Shown: positions 12,379 to 24,800 of the stretch, piece by piece
Layout of the letters: each line of letters starts with the position of its first letter
Position numbering within the stretch: position 1 is the stretch's first letter
Origin: Wyeomyia smithii
Lineage: Eukaryota > Arthropoda > Insecta > Diptera > Culicidae
Direction of reading: 5' to 3'
Length of the DNA stretch: 64,000 nt
Assembly: GCF_029784165.1 (NCBI RefSeq)
Contig: NC_073695.1
Coordinates: forward strand, 12,313,786 to 12,377,785
The notes under the pieces: generated by a model
Databases searched by the model: none
The model's input: only the letters and a program-made list of their open reading frames with translations
Told to the model about the DNA's origin: nothing
Program-made: the position numbers and the translations under genes

Positions 12379-13382
12379 CACAATGGCTTCATTCGGTTTA
12401 AGATTGATAATTTTGTGGATTTGAAAGTGAGATACGATATAGTCTTTATAAGATTCATTTTACTCATGCTAATTTACCTTTGGGACAGAAAATGAGCTAA
12501 GCATTGTTTCAATGAATTACTAAAAGTGTCTAAGAACTCTTCAAATGAACAGTTCTTTCGAACTGATTGATATTGATTCTTAACCTGGACGAGTTTTGTC
12601 CAGCAATTTATTACTGAACTCATAAATATCCGGAAATTCACCGCATTTTAAAAAATAACACTGGAGGGAAGAGTTTCTACATATGGCTACTACGTTAATT
12701 GCACGGAATGCATTGAATATTTTGAAACTTCGTTCAATTGGTAGGTTAACACTGATGCTCACCTAATTTTTTTCTTGCATCTTATAGAATTTCTTCTCAG
12801 CTTTCCAATGCTGGTCTTAGATTGAAAATCGGTAGTTGCGAACACGGCCAAAATTGCATTTATCTGATATAATCCAAGATGGCGGCCAAATTCAAGATGG
12901 CGGCCAAAATTCTGATTACTCCAAATGAAAGCCCTATCATTCCACTTTACAGAAAAATGCTACTTGTAGTAGGTTCCATAACGAATTTCAGAGATATAGC
13001 TCAAATAAAACATCAAGAATTGTTAAAATTTCCACTTTTCTAGAAACTATTTCACCCGTTGGTGACCGAGGGGTCCACAAATACAATCAAACAAAAATGG
13101 CTTAATCATTTTTTCTCTATTCCTAACCAATATGTGCATTTATATCAAATTCGAAAGACCTTGTGCACCTAGTGGCCTGGTTTCAGCGAGAATTGCTCAG
13201 ATATAATGTTTCATATTAGACTAGTTCTTAAAATTCGATTGTTTCAAATATCTAAAAACTGTAGCACTTGGAAGGTACCAAAATTCAGCATATATTTGCA
13301 TATCATCGAAACACACAATTTTGTAGAAGCCATAAAAATATTGCTTCTGCAAAGACCAAAAATAAAATCTGTATTTGGAGAG

Positions 13383-16330
13383 TAAACGAAAAAAGTTTAC
13401 GATTTTGGCAGTTCACAAGCTGCTTTCTGGCGAATTTATCGGCGAAAACAAATTTTTTTGGTCAATAATTTCAGCTTTAGTGTCCTGTTTGATTGCTTAT
13501 TGGACCGAAAAGTTAAAAATCCTTCTGACGGAGCTCTGGCATTGATATTATTAGCAAAACCATAATTGTATTGCCTTGGGTTTGGCCTACTCGTTCTCTA
13601 CACCTTCGGATGCTGCTTCCGGTTCTTAGTCCCACTTTGACGCTCACAACGCTCCTTCTGGCATACCATGCCTCTCACGTTTTTTTTTTTTTTCAATTTC
13701 AACGACTTTGCAATTTTCCAACCTGATCACGTTGAATTTTCGAAGTGCGTGTTCCATATTAATTTCCGATTTGCAGCTTCTATCAAGTATCAGTCAATCA
13801 TGAAAAAATTTCTAAACAAATCGCTGTCAAAACATTTTAGTAGAACGAATAGTGCACCCATATATTAAAAGACTCGTATCGAACGACGAGTAACATGATT
13901 TGAGATCACTTTGGCCTAGAACAATTTTTTCAACTCTTCGTAAAAGCGTAATCCAGGCATGTCTATATTTGCGGTTTCATAAATTGCTATATTTTCAGAG
14001 ACTGCGGGCTTCAAAAAAATCATAGAATGGAGGAAAATTGACTCGGATGAAACGATGGAACTAAAAACAGTTTTAGAAAAATCCTGCATACGTAGTTTGA
14101 ATATACAGCAACAAAGTTTGAAACTTATTTTGAAACTGAATTTTAACTAGATAATAATTTTCGAAAAAAGTGATATATTTTATAGAAAATCATGTTTCAC
14201 TAAAAAAATAGATAATACGCTGCCAACAGCCGCTTGAATTGAAAAACCCTTCAGATTCCAACCAAACTATTCACCCGAACGTTTCGGCGTCCATCCGTCC
14301 GCTGGTCAGCAACTGGTCGGCTACCGTTCGGCGCCGCTGAAGGCTACCAGAACGCGGTACAAATCATGATTTCTATCGCTTCACCTTGACTGTGGGCCAA
14401 CCAAACACTTGTCGTGGTCGCCAAACGATAAGATAGTACACGTACCAGCTCCCCGCTAAATCGTACACACATCATCGCCAGAAGTGCGAAACGCAGATAG
14501 TACATACGGGGCTGGGACGGACGAATGTTGTTACCCACCCGTGGTGATATACTCTCTCGTATGTATACACGTATTCCCGCCTGTGAACGCGTGCCATTTA
14601 TGCGACTAACGCGCGACCAAGTTCTAAACAAAGACTTCCATCAACAGAACAGGGTATTTGCATGATGGCCGGGAAGTCACGAGCAAATGTTTAACGAAAG
14701 GCTTAGTCGCCTCACCGACCGGTGTTGTGTGTGTGTTTTGATAACCACTGCGGCCAACGGACGACGACGGGGTTGGGTTTCAAGTGCAGCTTGCATATTC
14801 AATTAATGCACATGATAAGGAGAGCTTCCTGGCAAGCGATTGCTATAATGAGTAATGTTTCGAATGTTCAAAATTTTGTAGCCATGACCTGTTCTAACTT
14901 TTTGGAACAGTGTAACTTTCAAAACAAAAACATCCGATCGATTCCCCACTCCAACGATAAGCTTATTTCATTCGTGTTAACCTTCGTTTTGTTTTCTAGG
15001 TTATCACTGATAAGACGATAAGTTTAAACGACGGAAACCTATCAGCTGCGGTTAAACAATGCCAGTCGGTGCGAACCAGATCAGTTTATTCCACGGAAGA
15101 AACTATTGCTAAACTAAGCTACTTTTACAATCATTGTTTTCAAAGCTGGGATGCGCTTAGCGTTAATCTTCTAACTAGGAGAAACGGTTCACTCTATCGG
15201 TGATCGCAGGGATTTTCAGCTACTCATCATAAAGTTGACCTACATTATCGATCCCGGGGATTAATTTCAAGTGCAGTACACTACTACTAATAGCCACATT
15301 TTTTTTCATCGTCAGCCGCCGTCGTCGCCGCCAATGCACCGAGCGGCCGTGGATTGTGCATGTAAATACACTCCCGCCCGACAGTTACGCGCGCACTCGT
15401 TGCGCTGCGTACATATTTTATCTTTACTTTATAGGCGACCTTCAACCGGGCTGACAGTGAAATGGGAAAATTATTGCAGCTTATATCGTTGGTGCGAAGT
15501 TGATGAGATCATTGGTAGTGCATTATGGCCCCTTTCTTCTCCCCGTTCCAATAAACAGATACAAGATCAAAGCACAAGGGGATGATTTGATGTTGTTATT
15601 TGACGGATTAAACAAATTGAATTTATCTTGCTTTTGTGGAAGTATGTCATAAACAATGGAAAAGGTTAGTAACAATGCAAAAAAAAAAAGATTATCCACC
15701 AAAATATGCTTAAAACTTAATAGGTACTGAGCATATTTGGGTGGATTATTTCATCGAAATTTTCAAATTGTGTGTTAGTTTAGCCATTTCTGTCACTTTG
15801 TCGAAGGTGAACATTGCATACAGGGTGATGCAGTTGTCATTTTATTGCATGGAAGCTATGGTTATTTTTTTTTTCAAAATGCCCAAAAAACAACAAATAC
15901 CAGTAAGTTTTCTAAAACTGATTCTACGGCAATCAATTCCAAATAAACTGAATAATTTCAAAATGTATTATTATATTTTGATAAATTATTTAAAAATAAG
16001 TGTTAGGCAATTTTAAACAAATTTAATAATAATTCTGACAACAATTAGCCAGATCTTTTGCAATCAATTAACAACTAACTTACCGTTCCAAACAACATTT
16101 ATTCGGGTAGACATCGAACGGAAAAAATGCCATAAAAATCATTATATCGGAAATGTCAATACTTACAAAAATGTCAAAACGCATGTTTCGACCAATCAGT
16201 ACTGAAACAAGCCCTTCTTACCCATCACTGTCGACGATAAAGTATACAAACGATTTGATTTTATGACCTATTTGTTGTTATTTTAGTCGCTCTAGTCCAA
16301 GAAGACAGGCCTCTCAGTAGTCACGTATAA
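13383..16330. other. Gene-free, mostly unique stretch
   Basis: It includes a T-run near 13679-13692 and CpG-richer sequence at about 14250-14770 and 15270-15560. I found no reading frame with recognisable domains and no transposon ends. The CpG-richer parts could be conserved non-coding or regulatory DNA, but nothing in the sequence alone shows that. Confidence 0.4.
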
Positions 16331-16720
16331 TAGCTGGCGTGCAGAAATTCAGACTACATTGTATAACCGGCTACTGCAACAAGAGGACGGTTGACTGTTA
16401 CTGGAAACTGGCTCGATCCGCAGCCGGCAGAGCAGCAGCTGATTTTAGCGCAGCAAGAATGAGTAGGCGACTCATTCGATCGCAGCGTTCCACGTCGGAC
16501 AGATTAACCGGTGGACCGCAGCACTGCACAGCATTGCTGAACACGTCCGTACATGGTAGTAGTTTTGTCCGGTTGTCGCGTCGCGTTTGCTCTCAGACAT
16601 TTGGCTACTGCTAATAGCTGTGAGTGTGCCGTTAGCTTGTGTGTCCAATCGCTACGTGGGTGTGTGTTGTTTGCTTCCTTGCAGTGTGTGCAGAATGTAG
16701 TTCCGATAGAGAACTAGATT
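16330..16720 (+). other. CpG-rich unique segment
   Basis: Base composition rises clearly over the flanks, with many CG dinucleotides (GCAGCCGGCAGAGCAGCAGC region, TTGTCGCGTCGCGTTTGC region). A 91-codon open frame at 16339-16614 has no recognisable motif. It could be a promoter or 5' exon of an unseen gene. The evidence is composition only. Confidence 0.25.
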
Positions 16721-16849
16721 TATCTCGTGTAAATAGCAATCCAAAATTAACACTCTTTCTTCTTGTCAAAAATCAAAAATCAGAAACGTTGTACACAAAT
16801 TTTGTTTCTGTGATTCCGAAATTCATAGTTTTTCATCACAAATTCCCAA

Positions 16850-17720
16850 TTTTATGATTTTATTGCATATTTTGAAATTTACAAAGTGTTTCTAACGTGG
16901 GATTCAAAATTTACGTATACCTTTTTTTACGCGTCGGAACAGAGTGGGTTTCGAAATTATCGCGGATTTGAATTTTTCTTTCAGATTTCGGAATTCACGA
17001 GGTTTGGTACATGAATTTCTTCTTGCTTTGCGAATTTAAAAATTGTCGTTGTTGTCGAAGCTCACGTGTGATTTAGAGTTTATGCCTTCTTAACGAGAAT
17101 ATTGGGATTAAGGTGGATTTTGGAATTAACTCGGACTTTGAATTTTTGTGGTTCACACGGAATTTGGAGTTTTTTTTACTCGATTCGCCAAATTTACGCT
17201 GTTTTCATTGAGATTTTAGAATTAGGCAGATTTAAAAATTCACCGTGATTTTAGGATTTTGGAATCCATGCATTTTTTTACGTGTTGTGCGCGTATTTTT
17301 ACTCTACGAATTTAGAAATTTTTGGTGGTACCTGGGGTCCACGCGAAATTCGGAATTAAAAGTTAAACCTAGGGGTTTTATCATTCACGCGGAGATTTTG
17401 GAATTTTGGCGAATTCTAGAATTTATGCGGAGTTATACTTTTATCAATGTTTAATCGAAGTTTGTTTCAGGAATATATTGAATATTTGTTCGTGAATTTC
17501 GGAATTCAGGTGGATTTCGAAATGTATGCGTTTTCAACCAAAATTTTGAAATATTCCAGGGTTGTTGAATTTGGAAATTTACCCGGTTCCTAAAGTTACA
17601 CTGTTTATTACGAAGATATACAGTTTAGGCAAATTTTGAAATTTACGAGATTTTTTTTCAATTTACGCGGATTTTGGCATTCAGGTGGAGATTCTGCGTG
17701 AATTGGGAAAACCACCGTTT
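16850..17720 (-). repeat. Degenerate ~20-bp minisatellite, block 1
   Basis: Imperfect copies of a GAATTTACGCGG...TTTGGAATT word recur every 20-40 bp on the + strand. This is the reverse complement of the unit in the 27.4-33.5 kb array, so this block is inverted relative to it. The units are too diverged for a clean period. Confidence 0.7.
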
Positions 17721-17916
17721 TTTTCTTGTTCGTGGATTTTTTTACGAGAAAAATAATAACATTCTTATTTATGAAAATATTATCCAACAAACTTTGCGCC
17801 GGAAAAACAACGTCAATAATCAAAATAAGTGGTAATCGTATAAAGCGGGGTCAAAAGAGTAGAGAAGAAGAGATAGGACGTCTCATTTCAGCATTCCCAG
17901 ATGCCTTTTGATGACG

Positions 17917-18098
17917 TTAGTGGCCATCCACATACCACGTGGACAGCTTGGGGGAGGTTGTGTGATGTCTACGGTCCTTACAAAAAAAAAAAAAAGAATT
18001 TCTATGGGCATTTGTACACCCCCCGTGGACAAATGCCCATAGAAATTCTTTTTTTAATCGTTAAAAATCTGTCCACGTGGTATGTGGATGGCCCCTTA
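17917..18098. mobile_element. Harbinger-like MITE with internal perfect hairpin
   Basis: The termini are inverted repeats of about 27 bp (start G(T/G)GGCCATCCACATACCACG at 17920, complement ending at 18095), flanked by TTA at 17917-17919 and 18096-18098. A 3-bp TWA duplication with GGGCC-type ends fits PIF/Harbinger. Inside, 17990-18014 and 18029-18053 form a perfect 25-bp hairpin with a short loop. There is no coding capacity. Confidence 0.75.
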
Positions 18099-18396
18099 GT
18101 AATATGTGGTCAAACGTTGTCGTGCAAAAGAATCACTTTGTCGTGTCTATTCTTGTAATGTGGCCCTTTCCCTATAAAGTTTGACTCAAATACATAAATT
18201 TAACGTAGAATTACGTTTTTTAAGCCTATCACTTAGGGATGTGAATTGGAAACCTATTGACGGGAAGAGGACAAAATTTGTTCCTTTTAAAGGCTTATAA
18301 GCAGTCGATTTGATTTCAACCGATTTCCTTCATTCTTACAGCAATCGGTTGGAAAATTATACACGCATCCGCACAAATGCAGAAAAAATGTTGTTT

Positions 18397-18750
18397 GATT
18401 ACACCAGTTGTTCCCAACCTTTTTGGCTCCGCGGCCCCTTTCGCTGAACACAACAAGATCCGCGACCCTCTTTGCGAAGCAGAGAGCTTCGCGGCTCCCC
18501 AAAAGCATTTCAGATACAAATTTTACAATACGAGTCTGCGTATCTCAGTCTCATATCGTCCTGCGTGTCTAATTTGTTTCACGTCTTGGTCCTAATTCGC
18601 AGAAGAGTTGAAAATCTGCTACCACAGAAATATCTAGAAAGCAACTTTAAATATCTGGTCAAAATTACCAATGGCTTCGCGGCCCCCTGGATGAGCCTCG
18701 CGGCCCCCCTGCCGGCCGTGGACCCCCGGTTGGGAACCACTGGATTATAC
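18397..18750. mobile_element. hAT-like MITE
   Basis: Inverted ends CAG(T)TGTTCCCAACC at 18405 and GGTTGGGAACCACTG ending at 18742 are flanked by 8-bp duplications, GATTACAC (18397-18404) and GATTATAC (18743-18750), with one mismatch. The CAGTGGTTCCCAACC-type terminus and 8-bp duplication are diagnostic of hAT elements. The 338-bp body has CCGCGGCCCC-type subterminal repeats and no transposase. Confidence 0.9.
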
Positions 18751-18927
18751 GAATAGTAGAATAGTATTGAAAATTGTCAAACCTTGTTGATACGAAAATA
18801 CCTTCTATGATTAATCATTTGCTGACTTTCCTTAGAAAGGTCGACAGAAAAGTTTACCTAGTTAGCTGTAGCGTAGCAGATTACGGTAACAGCAGCAGCG
18901 GGTTACGCTAGTATCTGCTGGTTAACA

Positions 18928-19079
18928 GAATTTGCTTTCGGCTCAAACAATTTACCTGCCCTGTTGGTCAAATGTTTCAGCAGTAACGTGGTTCGTTCCA
19001 GTGTGTGTTGTCCGAGTGCCTCTCGGAGTGTAACATAGGTTTCGATCAGCATATGCGATTTTGAACAGTAAACGCCTCA
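18928..19079 (+). repeat. Direct repeat, copy 1
   Basis: It begins GAATTTGCTTTCGGCT, continues through CAGTGTGTG(T/C)TGTC and ends at TTTTGAACAG(T/C)AAAC. The same order is found at 19436-19603. The identity of the repeat is unknown. Confidence 0.6.
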
Positions 19080-19435
19080 ATAATTTGACTTTAAATCAAT
19101 ATTTTGAAATCACCAGTATGAGCACAATTTTGTCGTCTTCCAGCTGTTCAGTTGCAACATGATACAACACGCAACAGCGAGCAAAGAAATCACTTGACGT
19201 TTCAAGTAGCAACACGATATGGGTTATATCGTTGCATGTGTAAGTGCACCATCGGTCTATTTCCGCTGATCAAAAAAATTAAATGCGAAAAGTGGAATCT
19301 TTCGTCTAAAGAAGATTCGAGAATGTGGTGAAACCTAACTGAAAGACGGATCCTTGTTCTGGTAGAATTAGTTTAGATTAGGCGGAAAGTGAGCCGGGCG
19401 AACGGCACAACATTGATAGTAGCAGTTGGCTTTCC

Positions 19436-19603
19436 GAATTTGCTTTCGGCTTAAATAAATCTCTTGCCCGGTTAATGTCACATGTCTCAATAACAGTAGG
19501 GGTCTTTTCAGTGTGTGCTGTCAGTGTGCTTTCATCCTCTACTGACGAGGCATGACAACGGTTGCGATCAGTGTATCAGATTTTGAACAGCAAACTGCCT
19601 TTC
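19436..19603 (+). repeat. Direct repeat, copy 2
   Basis: Collinear with 18928-19079, about 0.5 kb downstream in the same orientation and moderately diverged. It could be tandem promoter-like monomers of an element or a local duplication. No reading frame is associated. Confidence 0.6.
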
Positions 19604-20559
19604 TCAAGGCAAATAAACAAGTAATTGAAGATTAATTTGTTCGAAAGGTCTCGAGCGTTTGAAAATAAATGCTTTCTTATTATGTTCTGTTAGTGATATC
19701 GTATTCTTATGTGCGAATTGAAAGCCAATAGAACGTGAGAATCACGGGGACTGATGCCATATTGCTTAGTTGAAATAAGTTGATAGATATGGAATTTTTC
19801 ACAACCGCGTCAAGGTTCCCGATCAGAGCCATATATTTCGTACTACAGAACGGCGCAAAATGTGCAAAGTGTTGTATTATTTTCATAAAATAGACTCCCA
19901 GCGTTTATTCAACAAAGAGTTACTTGATTTAAGAAAGCAATAATAGATTTTATGACTCAATAAAAACCCAAATTAATCCACCTAGTGGTGAGACCCAGCC
20001 TTTCTCATTCGAACTTATTGTTTGTTCAAGTAGAATTACACAACACTCTCATTTAAAAAAAAAATACACCTTGAAAATTTGCTGCTGGATTTATTTTCCA
20101 CTTTTAATAACGAATTTCTGGTAGCCTACAGCACAACTATAACGAACATTCAAAACCTAACATTCACACACATATGAGCATACATTAACACTTACACATG
20201 CAAATACCATGAAATAAATATGTATCACGCGAAAAATCCACTGCCGACTTATTCTATTGCTCGCCCCTAACTACATAAACTGCTGTGCAGGCGTTGTTTA
20301 TGCGACTGAAAGGAATGTCTCATCACACACTGGAGAGTCCGCTGACGATGATAACTCTTATAGATCTGTGTGATCGAGACCAAAGCCAGTCTGAGTCATG
20401 CCTGCGAGTGCAACACAACAACGGAAAGTGCTCCGTAGGGCTAAATTTTTTCGAATTAATTTCTATTTTTAACAACGGCTTTTACCATTCAAAATTCATT
20501 AAAGGCAGACAGTGTGTGCAGCCGGAGAAGCGAAAAATAAGCGAACTGGAAATATGATA

Positions 20560-20650
20560 CAGATTTGGAAAAACACACCGCATCCAGACGGGACTTGAAC
20601 CCGCAGTCTTCCTGGCTACTTCACTGGTTGCCGGAATACTTCCTAAAATG
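20560..20650 (-). repeat. tRNA-like SINE fragment (weak)
   Basis: On the - strand GGTTCAAGTCC (20591-20601) is a good Pol III B-box, with a possible A-box-like GCAACCAGTGAAG about 45 nt upstream. No complete tRNA cloverleaf can be drawn, so it is more likely a tRNA-derived repeat than a tRNA gene. Confidence 0.35.
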
Positions 20651-21684
20651 GCCAAATTCTGCCCAATCTGGTTATAGTACAACATCAAATTTGAAAAATG
20701 TTGAGGCCACATATTTTGATCGTTGCTATAGTTTTAAACAGTCTCCGAGCCACTTTTCTCTTCATAACTTTTAAACCACATGCTTAAACATTATGACAGT
20801 TTTAAAGACAAGTTTATTTGGTCCATTGAATCCAACTATGTTCAGATCGGCTGTGTAGTTTCTGTGGGCCTAATTAAGTTTTGCGATTTTTACAATTTGA
20901 TTCGTAACGGACAAAGTTGAAGTCCGATAACAGTGTAATTAAATAGGATTTTATTGCGCAACTAGATCTTTTATTTGAGACTAATTTAGTGAAAATCGGT
21001 CCAACCATTCTGAAAAAATTGAGTGAGCTTAAGCAGTCTTTGGAATATGTTACTTTTCAAAACGTGATTTTGTTTAATCATTAGTTAAGGATTTTCAAGA
21101 CAGGCCGTTTATTTGGCACCAGTTTTGTTTAAATTGGTTGTTTAGTTTCTGAGAATGGAATTTCGTGATTTTCACATTTTGATATACGGTGCCTAAACTA
21201 AAAATCCGATTACAATGAAGTTCAATAGGGTGTTAAGAGGCCACTAGACCTAAAGACTAAGTGAGTTTAAGCAGTCTTGGGTATATGCTTTGCTATTATA
21301 GCGTGATTTGTCATTTTTATAAATAATGGACAAAGTAAAAAACCGATTACAATGAAATTCAATAGCAACCTATGGAACAACTAGGCCTTTCATTCGAGAC
21401 TAATTTTGTGAAAATCAGCCCAGCCATCTCTGAGAAAAGTGAGCCTCTGGAAAACAATTCTTTACATAACTTTTGAACCATATGTTTAAAATTTATGAAA
21501 TTAATAAGTTAGGAGTTCTGAAGATAGCCCGTTCAGTTGACATCAGTTCTGTTAAAATCGGTTGTGTAGTTTACAATGAAATTCAATAGCAATCTATGGG
21601 GTAACTACACCGTTCATTTGCAATTGATTTCACGGAAATCGGTCCAGCCATCTCTGAGAAAAGTGAGTGAGAAAAAAAATTTAC

Positions 21685-21731
21685 ACATACACACACACAC
21701 GCACGCACACACACATACATACATACATACA
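21685..21731 (+). repeat. CA/CATA microsatellite
   Basis: CACACACACGCACG-type dinucleotides are followed by CATACATACATACATA. This is simple sequence within the culicine repeat. Confidence 0.9.
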
Positions 21732-21849
21732 GAAAATGCTCAGCTCGTCGATCTGAGTCGAGTGATATACGACATTCGGCCCTTTAGAGCACTTTCATAC
21801 CATTAGTTTTTTCAGTGATTGCTATACCTTTCTAGGAAAAAGCCTCAAT

Positions 21850-24800
21850 ACGATCTACAGGAACCTCGAAATTGTTTCTGCGTGGGCAAAGTTGCGCCAA
21901 TTTTTAAATAAATTATTGGCACTGCTTCTACATGTACTCATGTCAAGATTTCTTGTTAGAAATAAGATAAAAATTCAACAAATAAACAGAAAGCAGGGAA
22001 AAGAGTTAAAAATAATGTAAAAAAAAAGAATGCGATAATAAATCACAGAAGGCAACACTCAATATTCAGTGCAATTCAAATCAATAAATTCCTGCTCCAA
22101 GGTATACACAGACACACAGCTTCACGTCCAAAACTGCTGCAACTGTCAGCCACAGAACCGCTTGAGGGAAAGCATTCGAAAGATCACACCCACGTAGAGC
22201 AATCTGGCTGGCTTATAGACTACCGGTGTGCGCCCCATGTACTCTCCTTCCCACTGCTGCAGCAGTGACAGCAGTGGCAAACACGCTTCGCAAAAGTTCG
22301 CACTTGAGCAGATTTTGACACATGGGCTTGTTTGCACCGTGCGGCAAAAAAAGGGAATGGAAAGGCAAACAGTTTTATAATTTTTGCTATTGAAATTGAA
22401 GGCTAAACTCCGATGTTCCCGCATGGCGACGACCGACAGCAGCGGCGACGGCGACAACAACGACGACTACGATAGATGCATTTTATTTCTCGCAAATCGT
22501 GTGTTGCTGTGCATTTATAAAACGTACATTTCTATTTGCCCTCCCCCTCCCCGCTCGGGTGAAAGAGAGACAGAGATGCTTGTTAGTTGTTTATGCAAAA
22601 GGTTATTCGAAGCGATTAGAAAAGATGCAATATGACCGACAGACGCGCGAGTGCGAGGGGGTGGAAATTTATGGCATTTAGTACCACCACTTTACAGGCA
22701 CAGAGAGCCGATGCATTGCAGCCGAACATGCACTCGTTTGCAGTTGGTGTACGCGATACCGCCCGTCCGCCATCCGGAGTCGATTGTTTATGACATGATG
22801 ACGCGTCGTCGTTCGCTATCTGGTTTGTTTCCGGGGTTCCGGCGGGCAATCGACGCTAGCAACAAAGCCGCGCTTCGTTTGAATAATTTTGAAGAACTTG
22901 TAGGAATATTTTACCGCTATAATGAAGGCGAAGAATATCTTCAGTTATAAAGCTGCTCACCTCTGCTGGAAATAAACCTCAGTCAACCCTTCTTGAAACT
23001 GGTTCTCCAGGTCGGCCGAGTCATCGGATTTTCTGTATTACATTTACATGATGCCTAGACGTAGGCTTTTGCGTTGATCAGGAAGTAATAGTGCGGCAAC
23101 CGATCTAATCGAAGAATCTTATCACGTTCCTGCGAGCTTCTAAGTTCTAACCTATAGTCATTACTTGTTCCTCGGCGCGTCTGACAAGGCCAAGTACCTT
23201 CCCCCTAGCCTCGCCTCCTGACTTCGCCGCTGGTTGGATGAAACGACTTCATCAGCCAGCCTCGTGAAGGTGAATCAGGTATCGACTAATTCGAAGTTAT
23301 CGTACCGACCGACCGACCGGTCAACCTAGGAACTACACCGCGTCTTGTTGTTTGTCGAATGCAAATTAGTCCCTACATTAGCATAATTAATGTGTTATTA
23401 GTGAGTGATGCTTTATCTCACCTAAACGGTTTTCATTCCTCCCCCTCCCCATCTCTCGTTCACAAAGCAATTGTATAATGGGAGAACTTTCGTCGATGTT
23501 TCGTAATAACTAACAACCCGCGGGTGACGTGCAGAAATACCTTCAAGCCGATATCGATCTGATCTGACGAACTTGAAAACTGCCAACATTATTATCAGTA
23601 GCAACCGGTTTGCAGTTGGTATTGGCGTGATAGCAAGCGTACACAGCTACAGGCACTGATAAAGATGATGACAACGGTGTGGATTAAGGGCAAGCTGCCT
23701 GATTGACATGATGCCCAAGTCCACCTTGAGTGGAAGTATCCTGTTATGCATCGCGTTGCGTTCGCTGCAGCATGATTGCTGTCGTTATTCAAATTTGATT
23801 AAAGCGGCATACGATAGCCACCACCAATCTGCATAAATCACATTAAAAATGAATCGGTTTTAAGAGTTTTATTAGGGCTTGCGTGCAGATTGCGCGCGCC
23901 GTCCAATTAGGGGAGAGGGGCAGCATCTGAATGGGGCTTAAGCCCCTGTTTGAATTACATTTATGTAATAGGTGGATTGATGCTTCAAATTAATTTTGGA
24001 GTATAACATATGGATTGAGCATTTTTGAACCACTAACGTTATAGAAATTGGTGTGAATGTATGGCTTCAGATGAACAAATGGTAAATCTCCCAATGGAAT
24101 TCATGAATTATCGAAGAAAAATATCGAAACAGATAAAATCTAACATTCAACTAACAAAAATTATAAACTCTCAAAAGAACACCAAAATGGCGCAAAATGC
24201 TAGAGAAATTTACAAAAGTGACACAAAAATATCATAAAAATCATACAAAAGCGACAGACAAATGATGTAAGAATATAATAAAAACCCCAATATGGCCCAA
24301 AAATAATAATCTACAACATAAAATTGAAATACCTCAACAACACACTGTGGTCTAAGAGGGTAAAAAGTAAAACTGAATTCCATCCACCTCCATCGGTGCC
24401 CTCAAAGGTAAAAGGCGATTAATGACCCGTAGCAGTCATTACCCATCAGCCACACATTGTTTTCAAACAACAAAAATGTCAAAAACCTTCCAAAGAGTAA
24501 TAATGTTCTCGCGAGGGTAAACGCGATCGGCTTCACGAAACAAAACTGCAGTCCGTTCTACCTAACGGACGGGCACTTAACGCATCGGTCATCAAAAACC
24601 TCATTCTTCTACTCACAAGAAATGCCGCAAAGCCGCGACCGCGGCTAATCGTTCAACCGGATGTCTTTGTACCAGCACGAATGGCCCGGCGATTTATTTC
24701 ACCCCAAAAACCCTGCCCATTTGTTTGTTAAACTTGTGCCCCTCTAGGGGCCATACTCAGCAGAATAGCCGAAGACATCGTTCGAATTGTTTTCATTCGA

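Larger units (their letters stand above)
7323..13198. mobile_element. Long-inverted-repeat element, split by Jockey copy A
   Basis: The left arm 7323-7825 and right arm 12681-13198 are reverse complements over about 500 bp. They start GAGCAATTCTCGCTGAAACC and end with its complement. The flanks are AGAT at 7319-7322 and AGAT at 13199-13202, consistent with a 4-bp target duplication. Without the Jockey insertion the element would be about 1.9 kb. No transposase was recognised in the remaining interior (7826-8404, 12392-12680). The insertion falls at a site that is continuous in the related sequence at 48.16 kb. The superfamily is not assigned. Confidence 0.65.
7070..13382 (+). mobile_element. 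Transib-like relic, interrupted
   Basis: The 7070-7318 and 13203-13382 segments align in order with the left arm of the well-bounded element at 47898. Both begin with CACAGTG followed by an ACGAGAGC word. Both then pass through CATACTATCTTC and a GGCGCTGCAAAA-type word. At 13206-13255 the TTTC..ATTAGACT...AAAACTGTA block matches 48174-48225. Everything between 7323 and 13198 is therefore later insertion. No intact transposase remains. A weakly similar coding remnant may lie near 13480-13530. The right terminus was not found. Confidence 0.6.
19978..21845 (+). repeat. Culicine interspersed repeat with internal degenerate tandem units
   Basis: It opens CCACCTAGTGGTGAGACCCAGCC and closes with a CAGCTCGTCGATCTGAGTCG block and TATACCTTTCTAGG, a layout I associate from memory with abundant mosquito repeats. 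From about 20845 to 21665 there are roughly four diverged units of 120-200 bp, each with words such as GGTTGTGTAGTTT, CGATTACAATGAAATTCAAT and CCATCTCTGAGAAAA. A CA-rich microsatellite follows. There is no coding capacity. Confidence 0.6.

Noticed and set aside
20591..20601. tRNA gene on the - strand
   Set aside because: A good B-box but no cloverleaf, no proper acceptor stem or anticodon loop.
21576..21806. His/Thr-repeat protein at 21.6 kb
   Set aside because: Translation of the CA microsatellite.
22384..22635. Asp/Ser-rich open frame as a coding exon
   Set aside because: Simple GACGAC-type repeats explain the composition; no splice context or homology.
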